Source: Bacteroidia bacterium (GTDB taxonomy: Bacteria > Bacteroidota > Bacteroidia > B-17B0 > Aurantibacillaceae). Taken from it: 36,429 nucleotides of DNA. Under the pieces are notes generated by a model. The model saw only the letters and a list, made by a program, of their open reading frames with translations, did no database searches and was not told where the DNA came from. Shown here piece after piece: positions 15,594 to 23,450 of this stretch. The DNA is taken from contig JAEUTM010000500.1 of assembly GCA_016788025.1 (NCBI GenBank), positions 1-36,429 on the forward strand. The letters run 5' to 3'. The position numbers and the translations under genes are program-made. Within the stretch, counting starts at the first letter, position 1, and each line of letters opens with the position of its first letter.

Positions 15594-16355
15594 TTATTTG
15601 GAGAAGGTCTGGTTTAAAACCGCTGCAAGCCTGAGGCCTGCTTTCAGTAGCTGCATCTTGATAACCGGCACTGCTTTATCTACATAAGCGTCGTCTAATT
15701 TTGCGCCCTTATAATCGTACACAGTGGAAAGTAGCGAACGCGATTCTTCCATCCATTTTAGCACGTCTGTTTTCTGGTAACGAACAATGTCGTTTTTATG
15801 CATTACCCCGGCAAGCTTGAGGCAGTCTTCTGCTGTCAGTTTCTGATATTCCAGAATTTCATCTTCCCAAACGTCATGTAAAGTTGTTGATTTAAAAAAG
15901 AATCTGAGTTTAACATTCTTTCCGTTCCTGTCTTTTACAAAACCACAGTTCACAGGGTTATGAATGTCCGCAACAAGATGGATAAGAACCTTCAGGGAAA
16001 GCAATGTTTCTTTGGAGCTGGTTGTTTTTTTGTTCTTAAGTGTATTGATGGTTTTTTCGAGGACAACTACAATATCCGGTGTTTTTCCCCTGACGTAGGT
16101 TTTGTCTGCTTCGATGCTTACAAAGTGCCATGGTAACATGAAATCGTAATTGATATTCATTTTTACCTCATCCATCCAGTAAGATGCCTTTTCAAAAGTA
16201 ATATCGTCGAGATAGGCATCGATAGAATCCATTACAGATTTATCAATGTATTGCCTGGCTATTTGCGCAACAATTTTATGACCGCGAGCACCCCATCCAA
16301 AAGCGGTACCGAAAGAACCCAGGAAAATAAAGCCAGCGAGAACGAATTTCTTCAC
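15594..16355 (-). CDS. Exported S1/P1-type nuclease with altered third zinc site
   Basis: 253 residues with a 20-residue signal peptide, then mature Trp1 (WGARGHKIV), whose N-terminus normally binds zinc. Aligned to P1 nuclease, conserved ligands are Trp21, His26, Asp62 (YWMDEVK), His77 (PWHFVSI), His126 and Asp130 (IHLVADIHNP), and His160 (LHDVWE). These cover the Zn1/Zn3 pair. Two ligands of the exposed Zn2 site differ: the His of the canonical HQPLH is Asn136 (HNPVN), and the Asp of HxVWD is Glu164. S1/P1 enzymes cut single-stranded nucleic acids and remove 3'-phosphates; activity here may be modified. The gene follows yceH by 58 bases on the same strand. Confidence 0.85.
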   Translation of the reverse strand: MKKFVLAGFIFLGSFGTAFGWGARGHKIVAQIARQYIDKSVMDSIDAYLDDITFEKASYWMDEVKMNINYDFMLPWHFVSIEADKTYVRGKTPDIVVVLEKTINTLKNKKTTSSKETLLSLKVLIHLVADIHNPVNCGFVKDRNGKNVKLRFFFKSTTLHDVWEDEILEYQKLTAEDCLKLAGVMHKNDIVRYQKTDVLKWMEESRSLLSTVYDYKGAKLDDAYVDKAVPVIKMQLLKAGLRLAAVLNQTFSK

Positions 16356-16413
16356 AATTTTAAAGTTAACGGATATTGATTAAATATTCAAACTATTTTT
16401 AATTGTAAACATT

Positions 16414-17064
16414 CTAATTTCCAAAGAGTTCTCTACGGATCTGTGCTAACTGCTCCTTTACTTCAGCTAGCTCTGATTCGAGCTGAACCACTCTTTGCTC
16501 AAGACCTCCTGTGGACCTTACTTCCCTTTCCGTTGCCACCTCTTCCCTGGCGGTATAAGAACCCAAAAGATGTATGTATCGCGCCTCCTTCTGCCCTGGT
16601 CTTTTTTCCAGTTCTTTTATAAAAGGTGGATTTGAGAACCTTAATTTTTGAACGGTATCCAAAACACCTTCAAGAGAAACAAACTCATGTAAGCGGTTAG
16701 CATTGGTATTCAATTCTCCCGGCGTTTGTGCCCCACGAATCAGCAAGAGACATATCACTGCCATTTCTGCATCACTCATTGGGAAAACCGTAAGAAAATT
16801 ATGTTTGAATTTCATTACGCGGCTTCCACCACCAACAGCTGTAGCTACCAAACTCTGACCCTTCAGGCTGTTAAGGGCCTGCATCACTTCCTCTTCGCTA
16901 TAATCTGTAACCGGAAATCTGGAAGTTTTCTGATTACAAGCTGCTGTAAGGCCATTGAGAGTCATTGGATAATAATCCGGTGTGATTTTGCTTTTCTCCA
17001 TAAGAGTTCCCAAAACTCTCTGTTCTGTGGCGCTTAGTACTGGTAATTGACTCTCTGATTCCAT
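16414..17064 (-). CDS. YceH family (UPF0502/DUF480) protein
   Basis: 216-residue protein of the YceH family, cytoplasmic with tandem winged-helix folds and unknown function. Landmarks are LSATEQRVLGTLMEKSKITP (residues 10-29), YYPMTLNGLTAACNQKTSR, the Gly-rich GGGSRVMKFKHN, the second half AEMAVICLLLIRGAQTPGEL, and a C-terminal coiled coil (RVVQLESELAEVKEQLAQIR). It starts only 14 bases after the long Ala/Lys/Glu-rich gene, so the two are probably one transcript, with the S1/P1-type nuclease next. Confidence 0.9.
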   Translation of the reverse strand: MESESQLPVLSATEQRVLGTLMEKSKITPDYYPMTLNGLTAACNQKTSRFPVTDYSEEEVMQALNSLKGQSLVATAVGGGSRVMKFKHNFLTVFPMSDAEMAVICLLLIRGAQTPGELNTNANRLHEFVSLEGVLDTVQKLRFSNPPFIKELEKRPGQKEARYIHLLGSYTAREEVATEREVRSTGGLEQRVVQLESELAEVKEQLAQIRRELFGN

Positions 17065-17078
17065 GACTCTGAGTTCTT

Positions 17079-18737
17079 CTATAATTTTTGCCTGATAACG
17101 TGATCGGAATTACTTTTCTTTTTCTTTGTCTTCCTGTTTCGCTCGTCGCTTCCCTTAGGCACAATAGTTTTTTTGTTTTCTGCAGGTGCAGCGTTTTGTT
17201 TAGGTTTCTCTGCCGGAGGAGGCGTTTCGGCCACCTGCTTTGTTTCCTTTTGTTTTTTAGATTCTTCCTCTTGTTTTTGTTCTTTCTCCCTTGCAATTCT
17301 TTCGGATTCTTCTTTCGCTTTGGCGTCTTTCTCTGATTTGGCCTTTTCTGCAGCCGCTGATTTTTCCTGCTCAGCTTTGTCTTTCGCAGCTTTGTCGGCA
17401 GCCTTCTTATCAGCGGCTTGCTGTTCGGCTAATTGTTTTTCTTTTGCTTCTTTTTCTCTGGCCAACTTTTCCGCATCTTGTTTCTCTTTCGCAGCCTTGG
17501 CGGCGTTTGTTTTGTCGGCAGCTTTTTTGGCGGCGGCCTCTTGTTCAGCCAGCTGCTTTTCTTTGTCAGCTTTTTCTTTTGCGAGCTTATCTGCTTCTTC
17601 CTTCTCTTTTGCTGCCTTGTCTTTAGCAAGCTTGTCTGCTGCCGCTTTATTTGCTGCCTCTTGTTCAACTGCTAGTTTTTCTTTAGCTGCTTTATCTTTT
17701 GCGAGTTTATCTGCTTCCTCTTTTTCTTTATCCGCTTTCTCTTTTGCGGCCTTTTCTGCGGCAGTTTTGGCAGCAGCGGCCTGCTCCGCAGCTTGTTTAT
17801 CTTTCTCGGCTTTTTCTTTCGCCAGCTTGTCGGCAGCTTCTTTCTCTTTGGCCGCTTTTTCCGCCGCAACTTTTTCAGCGGCCTTTTTATTAGCGGCCTC
17901 TTCTTCGGCTTTTTGTTTTGCCAGCTTGTCCGCCTCTGCCTTCTCTTTGGCTGCTTTTTCAGCGGCTACCTTATCTGCAGCTTCTTTGTCGGCCGCCGCT
18001 TTTTCTGCTGCTGCTTTTTCTGCCTCTTTTTTCGCGGCGTTGTCTTTTTCGCTTAAACATAGTCCTACTTTTTTTAATTGATCTGTTGGATAGGCTTCCC
18101 CCGGAATAGTGGCAAGAGCTTTTTCATAATTTTGTTTTGCCAGGGGACAATCATTTTTCTTTAATGCTGCGTCTCCTGCCTTAACGGCAGTAATGAACTT
18201 ATCAATAAGGGCATCTTCAGCATCTTTTAACCGACTCAGCGCACCAAGGATTTGATCGGTGTAGGCTTCGTCGTCATCAATTTTTTTTGAATCGGCCATG
18301 TAAGCAATTTTCGCCATTGGCTGTTTCAAAGCAGAATAGTCGATGCTGTAAAGTGGCTTCGCCATGATCACCCCTCCGATGTTAAATGTAGGTTTAAAAC
18401 GATCGTCTCCAATATCCGGCGGCACACCCAGGGTTGACACAGCAAACTTCTTCGGGTTGCAATTTTCATAAGACACCACCAGTTCATAGGTTCCGTTCCC
18501 GGGGATCGTAATCATAAAATCCCCATTGCTATTGCTTCTAACCTGGTTTATTTGCTTGCCATTCTGGAAGAGGCTGATAATTGCGCCTCCGATTGGCTTA
18601 TCGTCCTTCTCAACGGTATTTGTAAGTTTTAGTGAGCGATACTCCACGGTACTGCTTAACTCCAGGCTCCATTTAGGTTGCTGTGCCCAGCAAAAACATA
18701 CTATAAAATGGGCGATAACCGCCAGGTAGGTCCTCAT
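17079..18737 (-). CDS. Exported Ala/Lys/Glu-rich helical protein with N-terminal beta domain
   Basis: 552 residues. The signal peptide ends near residue 19 (...IVCFCWAQ). Residues 32-100 look like a carboxypeptidase-regulatory/CNA-B-type beta sandwich: DKPIGGAIISLFQNGKQI, SNSNGDFMITIPGNGTYELV. Residues 110-230 are helical with a TPR-like piece (AGDAALKKNDCPLAKQNYEK). Residues 233-495 are an imperfect repeat of AAxEKAAKEK and ADKLAKxKA blocks, similar in composition to TolA or long coiled-coil spacers. A proline-containing linker and a basic tail (KTKKKKS) end it. The combination suggests a periplasm-spanning structural protein, but no function is known. It is the first gene of a unit with yceH 14 bases downstream. 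Confidence 0.72.
   Translation of the reverse strand: MRTYLAVIAHFIVCFCWAQQPKWSLELSSTVEYRSLKLTNTVEKDDKPIGGAIISLFQNGKQINQVRSNSNGDFMITIPGNGTYELVVSYENCNPKKFAVSTLGVPPDIGDDRFKPTFNIGGVIMAKPLYSIDYSALKQPMAKIAYMADSKKIDDDEAYTDQILGALSRLKDAEDALIDKFITAVKAGDAALKKNDCPLAKQNYEKALATIPGEAYPTDQLKKVGLCLSEKDNAAKKEAEKAAAEKAAADKEAADKVAAEKAAKEKAEADKLAKQKAEEEAANKKAAEKVAAEKAAKEKEAADKLAKEKAEKDKQAAEQAAAAKTAAEKAAKEKADKEKEEADKLAKDKAAKEKLAVEQEAANKAAADKLAKDKAAKEKEEADKLAKEKADKEKQLAEQEAAAKKAADKTNAAKAAKEKQDAEKLAREKEAKEKQLAEQQAADKKAADKAAKDKAEQEKSAAAEKAKSEKDAKAKEESERIAREKEQKQEEESKKQKETKQVAETPPPAEKPKQNAAPAENKKTIVPKGSDERNRKTKKKKSNSDHVIRQKL
17252..18041 (-). repeat. Coding repeat region for the Ala/Lys/Glu helix
   Basis: This part of the 17079-18737 gene encodes about 260 residues of degenerate AEKAAKEKxEADKLAKxKA-type units. 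The codons vary between units, so the protein pattern is better kept than the DNA pattern. The complement contains a long open frame of Ser/Ala/Phe/Leu, which is a mirror artefact. Confidence 0.8.
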
Positions 18738-18843
18738 CTGCTTAAATCGGGAGAGTATGTTCTAAAATTAGAAAAAATATCCGGAGTAAAAACAAGTTTA
18801 GTGTTTAAAGCCCGGAATTATATGGTTCTTCGAGCCTGCTGTT

Positions 18844-19599
18844 TTATGAAATCCCTCTCGCCTTTTTAATGTTTTCGTAGGCTTCCTGCACCTTCTGGAA
18901 TTTTTCTTTTGCACCTTTTTGGTATTCTTCTCCCATGTGAATAACCTTGTCGGGATGGTAACGGATAGCCATCTGACGGTACGCTTTCTTAATTTCTTCC
19001 TCCGTAGCGCCAGGCTCTATTCCCAACACATGATAGTCGGCGTTCACATCCCTGTAGAACATGCTTTTAATGCTTTCAAAATCCGCCACGGGAATTTCAA
19101 GCATAGTAGCAATTCTCCTTAGAAGCTGCATTTCCTGCTCAGCTACGTTTCCATCTGCATTGGCAATACCAAACAAATAGTGCAAGAGCTGAATTCTGAC
19201 TTCCACCTGTGTTCTCAGATTAATGTCAGCACATATCCTTTCAAGTGGTATATCCGGACTGTCGAGAAAGTGTTTTAGGGTTTTGAGATGGCTGTTCAGA
19301 AACTGGGGTCCAAACTGCCTCGAGAAAAAGCCTTTTATATATTCCAGTTCCACTTTAAGCGGACGACCATCAGCTTTCATCATGGCAGCAGAAAGAGCCG
19401 TGATCATCGTGGCAAAATCCTCATGAGAACGCGAAGCCTGCTGCCGGTAATATTCAAAAACATCTTCCTTCCGTCCTGTTCCTTTTCCCTGCGACACGAA
19501 ACTATCTACCAGAGATCCCACCACAAAACCGATGATAGCTCCAAATAAATTCCTCCCGAGAACAAAAAAACCAATAAAGGCGCCAATAAATCTGTACAC
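18844..19599 (-). CDS. Membrane-anchored TerB-DnaJ co-chaperone (DjlA-like)
   Basis: 251 residues. A Gly-rich hydrophobic N-terminus ([25 protein letters not shown], about 6-30, written as two adjoining segments [10 protein letters not shown] and [15 protein letters not shown]) gives one or two membrane passes. Residues 57-182 are a TerB-like helical domain with the paired acidic motifs KADGRP (75-80) and NADGNV (147-152). A C-terminal J domain (188-250) has HPD at 215-217 in AIRYHPDKV. This is the DjlA order; such proteins stimulate DnaK ATPase at the membrane. The start is GTG at 19599, forced by an in-frame TAA five codons upstream. An exact -7 box lies at 19627-19620. Confidence 0.88.
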   Translation of the reverse strand: MYRFIGAFIGFFVLGRNLFGAIIGFVVGSLVDSFVSQGKGTGRKEDVFEYYRQQASRSHEDFATMITALSAAMMKADGRPLKVELEYIKGFFSRQFGPQFLNSHLKTLKHFLDSPDIPLERICADINLRTQVEVRIQLLHYLFGIANADGNVAEQEMQLLRRIATMLEIPVADFESIKSMFYRDVNADYHVLGIEPGATEEEIKKAYRQMAIRYHPDKVIHMGEEYQKGAKEKFQKVQEAYENIKKARGIS

Positions 19600-19619
19600 A
19601 GTCTTCGAATTTTAGACTG

Positions 19620-19627
19620 CAAATATA
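19620..19627 (-). promoter_or_regulatory. -7 promoter box for the TerB-DnaJ gene
   Basis: The minus strand reads TATATTTG, an exact TAnnTTTG, 20 bases before the GTG start at 19599. No good -33 TTTG was found at the usual distance. Confidence 0.45.
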
Positions 19628-19676
19628 CCATTCCGGTTTCAGTTCGTATAGCCAGAAATCCCTAAATGAAAAAAAA

Positions 19677-20879
19677 TTAATGCCCTCCGGGAATTGTGGT
19701 ATCTGCCAACGATTCCTGTTCTTTCCGGCTAAACATCATTCCCAACATCATGATAAACGCGGTGAGAATTATTACTTGTAGTACAAGTGATTTATTAACG
19801 AACTGCAATTGCTGCCGCGGATCGATGGCAAAAAATAATAAGATGGTAATGAGTCCTCTGGGCGCTATAAAGAGCAAGGGATGAAGTTTCATTCTAAAAA
19901 TGGCAAGAAAAAACGCGCGGATCAGGAAAATTCCTGCAACAATTGCAACGGCCCAGACAAAGGTTACAGGATTAAATATTTCGTCGGTTTCTATAAGGTA
20001 ACCAAACAACAAAAAGAACAGAGATCGAATCAGAAAGGTAACTTCGGTGGTAATCTCCCTGAATTTTTCCACCTCTCTTTCAATCTGCCTCGCTTTTAGC
20101 ATACGAATCCACTTATTCTTTTTGAACTCGTCGAGGTTGCCCAGAAAAAGTCCAAACAACAGGATAAAAATGAGACTCGGCAAATGATACTCTTTGGAAA
20201 TTTCATAGATCAGGATCACCATAAGTATAATCGGAACGAATTTAATATGATGATCTATTTTATGCAGTAGAAAAGACAACAACACGGTAGACAAAAACGA
20301 AATAAGCACTATGAGCAAAAGCTCCCATGAAAAGTGCATGATGGAATGTGCGTCAATTGTATCGTTCAACGAAAAGAAATTAAACAACAGTACACCGAAT
20401 ATGTCCGACAGGCTGCTTTCGTATACCACAAACTCACGCTGTGTCTGAGGCAAATTCCGGGCCGAGGAAATTGCAATTGCGCTGCTGATAATGCAGAGTG
20501 GGATAGCATTCACCAGGCAAACGTGCAGTGGCAGACCACTGAAATAGCTGAATATCCAAGCAAGAGTGAGTGCACACGCTATCAGTGGCAATAATGAAAT
20601 GCCTATTGACTTAGCTATTAAATTTCGTTTCGATTTATTCAATTCCAATTCCAGCGATCCTTCCAATACAATCAGGATCAGGCCAACGGTGCCAAGCAAT
20701 GGTAAAAACCCTGTGAGATCGGGAAGATGAATGTCCATTACGAGTGATAGCTGCTTACCAAGCCAGCCTGAAAGAAGTAGCAGGATAACCGCGGGGATCC
20801 GTGTATACGGAGAAGTGAGATCGAACAGATACGCCAGAAGCAACAGAATGCAGATGCTTATGATTATAGCTGTACTCAT
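19677..20879 (-). CDS. CPA-family cation:proton antiporter
   Basis: 400-residue integral membrane protein with about 11-12 helices and the sodium/hydrogen exchanger layout. An early LLLLSGWLGKQL segment is followed by TVGLILIVLEGSLELELNKS (about 69-88), then the unwound-helix region IISSAIAISSARNLPQTQREF, then YESSLSDIFGVLLFNF with a candidate ion-binding Asp. A conserved Arg lies in LFLIRAFFLAIF and PRGLITILLFFAI comes near the end. No C-terminal TrkA/RCK domain follows, so it is a short form. The cation (Na+ or K+) cannot be told. The 5' region has an inverted repeat GTATAT/ATATAC (20885-20901) overlapping a near-consensus -7 box. Confidence 0.87.
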   Translation of the reverse strand: MSTAIIISICILLLLAYLFDLTSPYTRIPAVILLLLSGWLGKQLSLVMDIHLPDLTGFLPLLGTVGLILIVLEGSLELELNKSKRNLIAKSIGISLLPLIACALTLAWIFSYFSGLPLHVCLVNAIPLCIISSAIAISSARNLPQTQREFVVYESSLSDIFGVLLFNFFSLNDTIDAHSIMHFSWELLLIVLISFLSTVLLSFLLHKIDHHIKFVPIILMVILIYEISKEYHLPSLIFILLFGLFLGNLDEFKKNKWIRMLKARQIEREVEKFREITTEVTFLIRSLFFLLFGYLIETDEIFNPVTFVWAVAIVAGIFLIRAFFLAIFRMKLHPLLFIAPRGLITILLFFAIDPRQQLQFVNKSLVLQVIILTAFIMMLGMMFSRKEQESLADTTIPGGH

Positions 20880-21003
20880 ACTTTGTATATGCTAAATATA
20901 CGAAGTCGGCTCGATTAAACCTTAGGCTCGGTTTTTACAGACTATAAGTTTTTGCTGCAGGCCACTAAATTTTGTATTTTGTGTCTGCAAAACTACCCCC
21001 TTT

Positions 21004-21708
21004 ATGGTAATAAAATTTCTCGTTTTATTCCTTGTCCTTCTTTTTCTCATTTTTTTAGGAAGTCTGCTTCTGCGGAAGAGCATTAATTCCTATAACCCTA
21101 AGACCTGGTTTATTACAGAGATCTTTTGGTTGAGTATTTCTTTCTCTGCAGTGTGTGCAGGGCTGATAGAAATTGAACGCCTTGAAAAAATGAATACTTT
21201 TAAAGAAAAGGAAAAACAATTGATGGTCGATTATGAGTCGAAAAAAAATCTATTGGCAGCGCAGACTTTTATTTTAAAACTCGACAGCAATCTAAGCGAA
21301 CGTGAAGCCGCAGGCGTTAAATGGTTTCATAAAATGAAAGCTCTTTTTGATGAGGGAATAAATACCAATCGATGGGAAGGCTTTCTGTTCTTTACAAGAA
21401 GTTATGTAATTAAAGAACCGGGCTGTTATGCAGATCTACAAAGTAATGCCTTGGAATACGGTTGGCCCGAAGATCCTAAAATGAAGGAAGAGGATATTTT
21501 CCTGAAAGAAGAAATTGTTTGGGTAGTTGATAGCCTAAAATCGTTTCAGAAGCATAAGGATAATGTTGCAAAGATGAAACCGGAGGAAATAACGAATTAC
21601 CTGGTACGGTATACCCTAATCGGAATGTTCCTCCTGGGCTTGTCACTAAAAGTTCTCAGAACCTATTCCGACTATAAATCCAAAGTAAAAACTTCAGGAT
21701 CCTTTTAA
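21004..21708 (+). CDS. Membrane protein of unknown function, three predicted helices
   Basis: 234-residue protein. Two N-terminal hydrophobic helices (FLVLFLVLLFLIFLGSLLL at 5-23 and EIFWLSISFSAVCAGLIEI at 39-57) are followed by about 140 charged residues starting with a Lys/Glu coiled coil (ERLEKMNTFKEKEKQLMVDY). A third helix (RYTLIGMFLLGLSLKVL) precedes a short basic tail. The middle part includes WFHKMKALFDEGINTNRWEG. I do not recognise the family. The H1-like/CFI-box gene starts 17 bases later on the same strand, so the two are probably co-transcribed. Confidence 0.68.
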   Translation: MVIKFLVLFLVLLFLIFLGSLLLRKSINSYNPKTWFITEIFWLSISFSAVCAGLIEIERLEKMNTFKEKEKQLMVDYESKKNLLAAQTFILKLDSNLSEREAAGVKWFHKMKALFDEGINTNRWEGFLFFTRSYVIKEPGCYADLQSNALEYGWPEDPKMKEEDIFLKEEIVWVVDSLKSFQKHKDNVAKMKPEEITNYLVRYTLIGMFLLGLSLKVLRTYSDYKSKVKTSGSF

Positions 21709-21724
21709 ATCTCAAAATACTCTT

Positions 21725-22222
21725 ATGGCAATAAAGAAAAAACCTTCAAAAAAAGTCGTTAAAAAACCAAATACCAAAGCGACCAAAAAAGTTGGAGCAA
21801 AACCTGCTAAAAAATCTACGGCGAAAAAAAAGCCCACCAAACTGAAGAAAGTTAATACTCTCAAAACAAAGAAAAAAAGAAAGCCCGAAACGCTGATGTG
21901 TTTTCTTACAACAGCCTGCGTGCATTATTATAACCTTGCGGACAACGGTTATGAACTGAATACATTAAGAAGCTATCGTGATACGTATTTGAAGTCAAGT
22001 CCGGCCGGTAAACGGCTTGTTGAACAGTATTACAGGATCTCGCCTGAAATTGTAAACTGCATAGAATCCGACAACGAAAAATCGGGGGTTTATGCGTTTA
22101 TTCACAATCGCGTTCTTAAAGCCTGCGGGCAAATAGAGCAGCAAAAATATTCTGCGGCAAGAACAACGTATAAAAATATGGTTGAACATCTTCTGTCGCG
22201 TTACCAGCTGTCATACCAATAA
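21725..22222 (+). CDS. Histone H1-like Lys-rich tail fused to a CFI-box-type domain
   Basis: 165 residues in two parts. Residues 4-53 are almost only Lys, Pro, Thr, Ala and Val (KKVVKKPNTKATKK, KKSTAKKKPTKLKK), like eukaryotic H1 tails and bacterial Hc1-type DNA-binding proteins. Residues 59-110 match the CFI-box pattern: CFLTTAC (59-65), ELNTLRSYRDTYLKSSPAG (78-96) and a tyrosine-rich QYYRISPEIV (101-110), followed by about 55 helical residues. The CFI box is a recognised C-terminal homology domain of unknown biochemical role. No signal peptide is seen. The basic tail suggests nucleic-acid or other polyanion binding (inference). It lies 17 bases after a membrane-protein gene and 4 bases before a DUF2461 gene. 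Confidence 0.78.
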   Translation: MAIKKKPSKKVVKKPNTKATKKVGAKPAKKSTAKKKPTKLKKVNTLKTKKKRKPETLMCFLTTACVHYYNLADNGYELNTLRSYRDTYLKSSPAGKRLVEQYYRISPEIVNCIESDNEKSGVYAFIHNRVLKACGQIEQQKYSAARTTYKNMVEHLLSRYQLSYQ

Positions 22223-22226
22223 AATT

Positions 22227-22916
22227 ATGTCCGCCTTTCAACTTAGTCTCTCTGCGTTTGATTTTCTCAAATCGCTAAGAAAGCATAACGACCGCGATTG
22301 GTTCAATGAACATAAAGATATTTATTTACGTGAACACGAACAGATCGTCCGTTTTGCAGATGCCCTGTTGCTTGAAATGAATAAACATGATGTTATTGAA
22401 ACCGAAAGCGGTAAAAAAAGTCTTCACAGAATTTACCGTGATATTCGTTTCTCAAAAGATAAAACTCCCTACAATATCCACTGGGGTGGAAGTTTCAGCC
22501 GCGCAACAAAAAAAAGAAGAGGCTCTTATTACTTTCACCTGACGCCAGGGACTTCTTTTGTTGCCGGAGGGTTCTGGGGACCAGTTCCAGAGGATCTTAA
22601 AAGAATCCGCGAGGAATTTTCCTACAACGAGAAAACGATTCGAAAAATTCTCCAAGCAAAACAATTCGTTAGTATGTTTGGAACGATGCAAGGAGAACAA
22701 TTAAAAACGACTCCAAAAGGTTTTGAGCCCGACGATCCGGCAATCGACCTTCTGCGTTACAAACAATTTCTTCTTATTAAAAAATTCAGCGATAAAGAAG
22801 TACTGGCTCCTGGATTCGTAAAAGTGGCAAGCGATACTTTTAAAGCCATGCGTCCGTTCCTGGACTTTATGACGGAGGCCTTAACTACGAATGTAAATGG
22901 TGAGGAGGTTGTTTGA
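22227..22916 (+). CDS. DUF2461 (TIGR02453) family protein
   Basis: 229-residue cytoplasmic protein. The ATG at 22227, 4 bases after the preceding stop, is preferred to an upstream in-frame start inside that gene. DUF2461 landmarks are FDFLKSLRKHNDRDWFNEHK at the N-terminus, the signature RIYRDIRFSKDKTPYNIHWG (about 67-86), GGFWGP, and the late LLIKKFSDKEVL segment. The function of the family is unknown. It ends 1 base before the end of the convergent FKBP gene, with no terminator visible between them. Confidence 0.88.
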   Translation: MSAFQLSLSAFDFLKSLRKHNDRDWFNEHKDIYLREHEQIVRFADALLLEMNKHDVIETESGKKSLHRIYRDIRFSKDKTPYNIHWGGSFSRATKKRRGSYYFHLTPGTSFVAGGFWGPVPEDLKRIREEFSYNEKTIRKILQAKQFVSMFGTMQGEQLKTTPKGFEPDDPAIDLLRYKQFLLIKKFSDKEVLAPGFVKVASDTFKAMRPFLDFMTEALTTNVNGEEVV

Positions 22917-22917
22917 A

Positions 22918-23370
22918 CTAATAAACCTCAGCTAATTCTATGTCGAAAATGAGAACAGAGTTGGCAGGAATATCCCCCACTGCCTGGTTCCCGTATCCTA
23001 AAGCGGAAGGAATAAGAAGAATGCCCTTGCCCCCTTTTTTGAAATAGGGAATTCCTTCGGTCCAGCCTTTAATTACGTCCTGAAGATTGGTTGTATATCC
23101 GTTTGCTCCACTTTGATCGAATACCGTACCGTCTGTTAAATAACCTTTATAGATAACCCTTACAGTTGATGTGGAGCTGGGTTTAGCGCCTGTTCCCTGC
23201 GTTTTAACAACATAATAAAGTCCAGTGCCTGTAGCTGTTGCTTCAAGCTTATTGTCTGCAATATACTGAGTGATCTTATTTTCGTCCTCCTCTTTTTGGT
23301 TAACAGTTTCTTTTTTCTTACAAGCAGAAAAACAAAGAAGTACACAAATAGCCCAAAGTAGTCTTGTCAT
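22918..23370 (-). CDS. FKBP-type peptidyl-prolyl isomerase lipoprotein
   Basis: 150 residues. The ATG at 23370 gives a lipoprotein signal (MTRLLWAICVLLCFSAC, lipidated Cys17). A longer version starting at 23403 would begin upstream of the -7-like box TATATTTA (23397-23390). The Cys is followed by KKKE, not the acidic export signal described for surface lipoproteins of Bacteroidota, so it probably faces the periplasm. The FKBP fold occupies about 60-150: VRVIYKGYLTDGTVFDQS, VIKGWTEGIPYFKKGGKGIL, IPSALGYGNQAVGDIPANS, LIFDIELAEV. It would accelerate proline isomerisation in exported proteins. It is divergent from the endonuclease gene at 23451. Confidence 0.9.
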   Translation of the reverse strand: MTRLLWAICVLLCFSACKKKETVNQKEEDENKITQYIADNKLEATATGTGLYYVVKTQGTGAKPSSTSTVRVIYKGYLTDGTVFDQSGANGYTTNLQDVIKGWTEGIPYFKKGGKGILLIPSALGYGNQAVGDIPANSVLIFDIELAEVY

Positions 23371-23450
23371 AATTTTCACAATAGGTTTGTAAATATACTC
23401 CATTAAGGCTTAACTTAGATTCTCTAAACTTTAATTCTTAAAATCACACC

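Noticed and set aside
17173-18081. Long plus-strand open frame (about 300 codons) rich in Ser, Ala, Phe and Leu
   Set aside because: It is the mirror image of the Ala/Lys/Glu repeat gene on the minus strand. Repetitive GCx/AAx/GAx codons leave the opposite strand free of stops. There is no start context and no recognisable domain.
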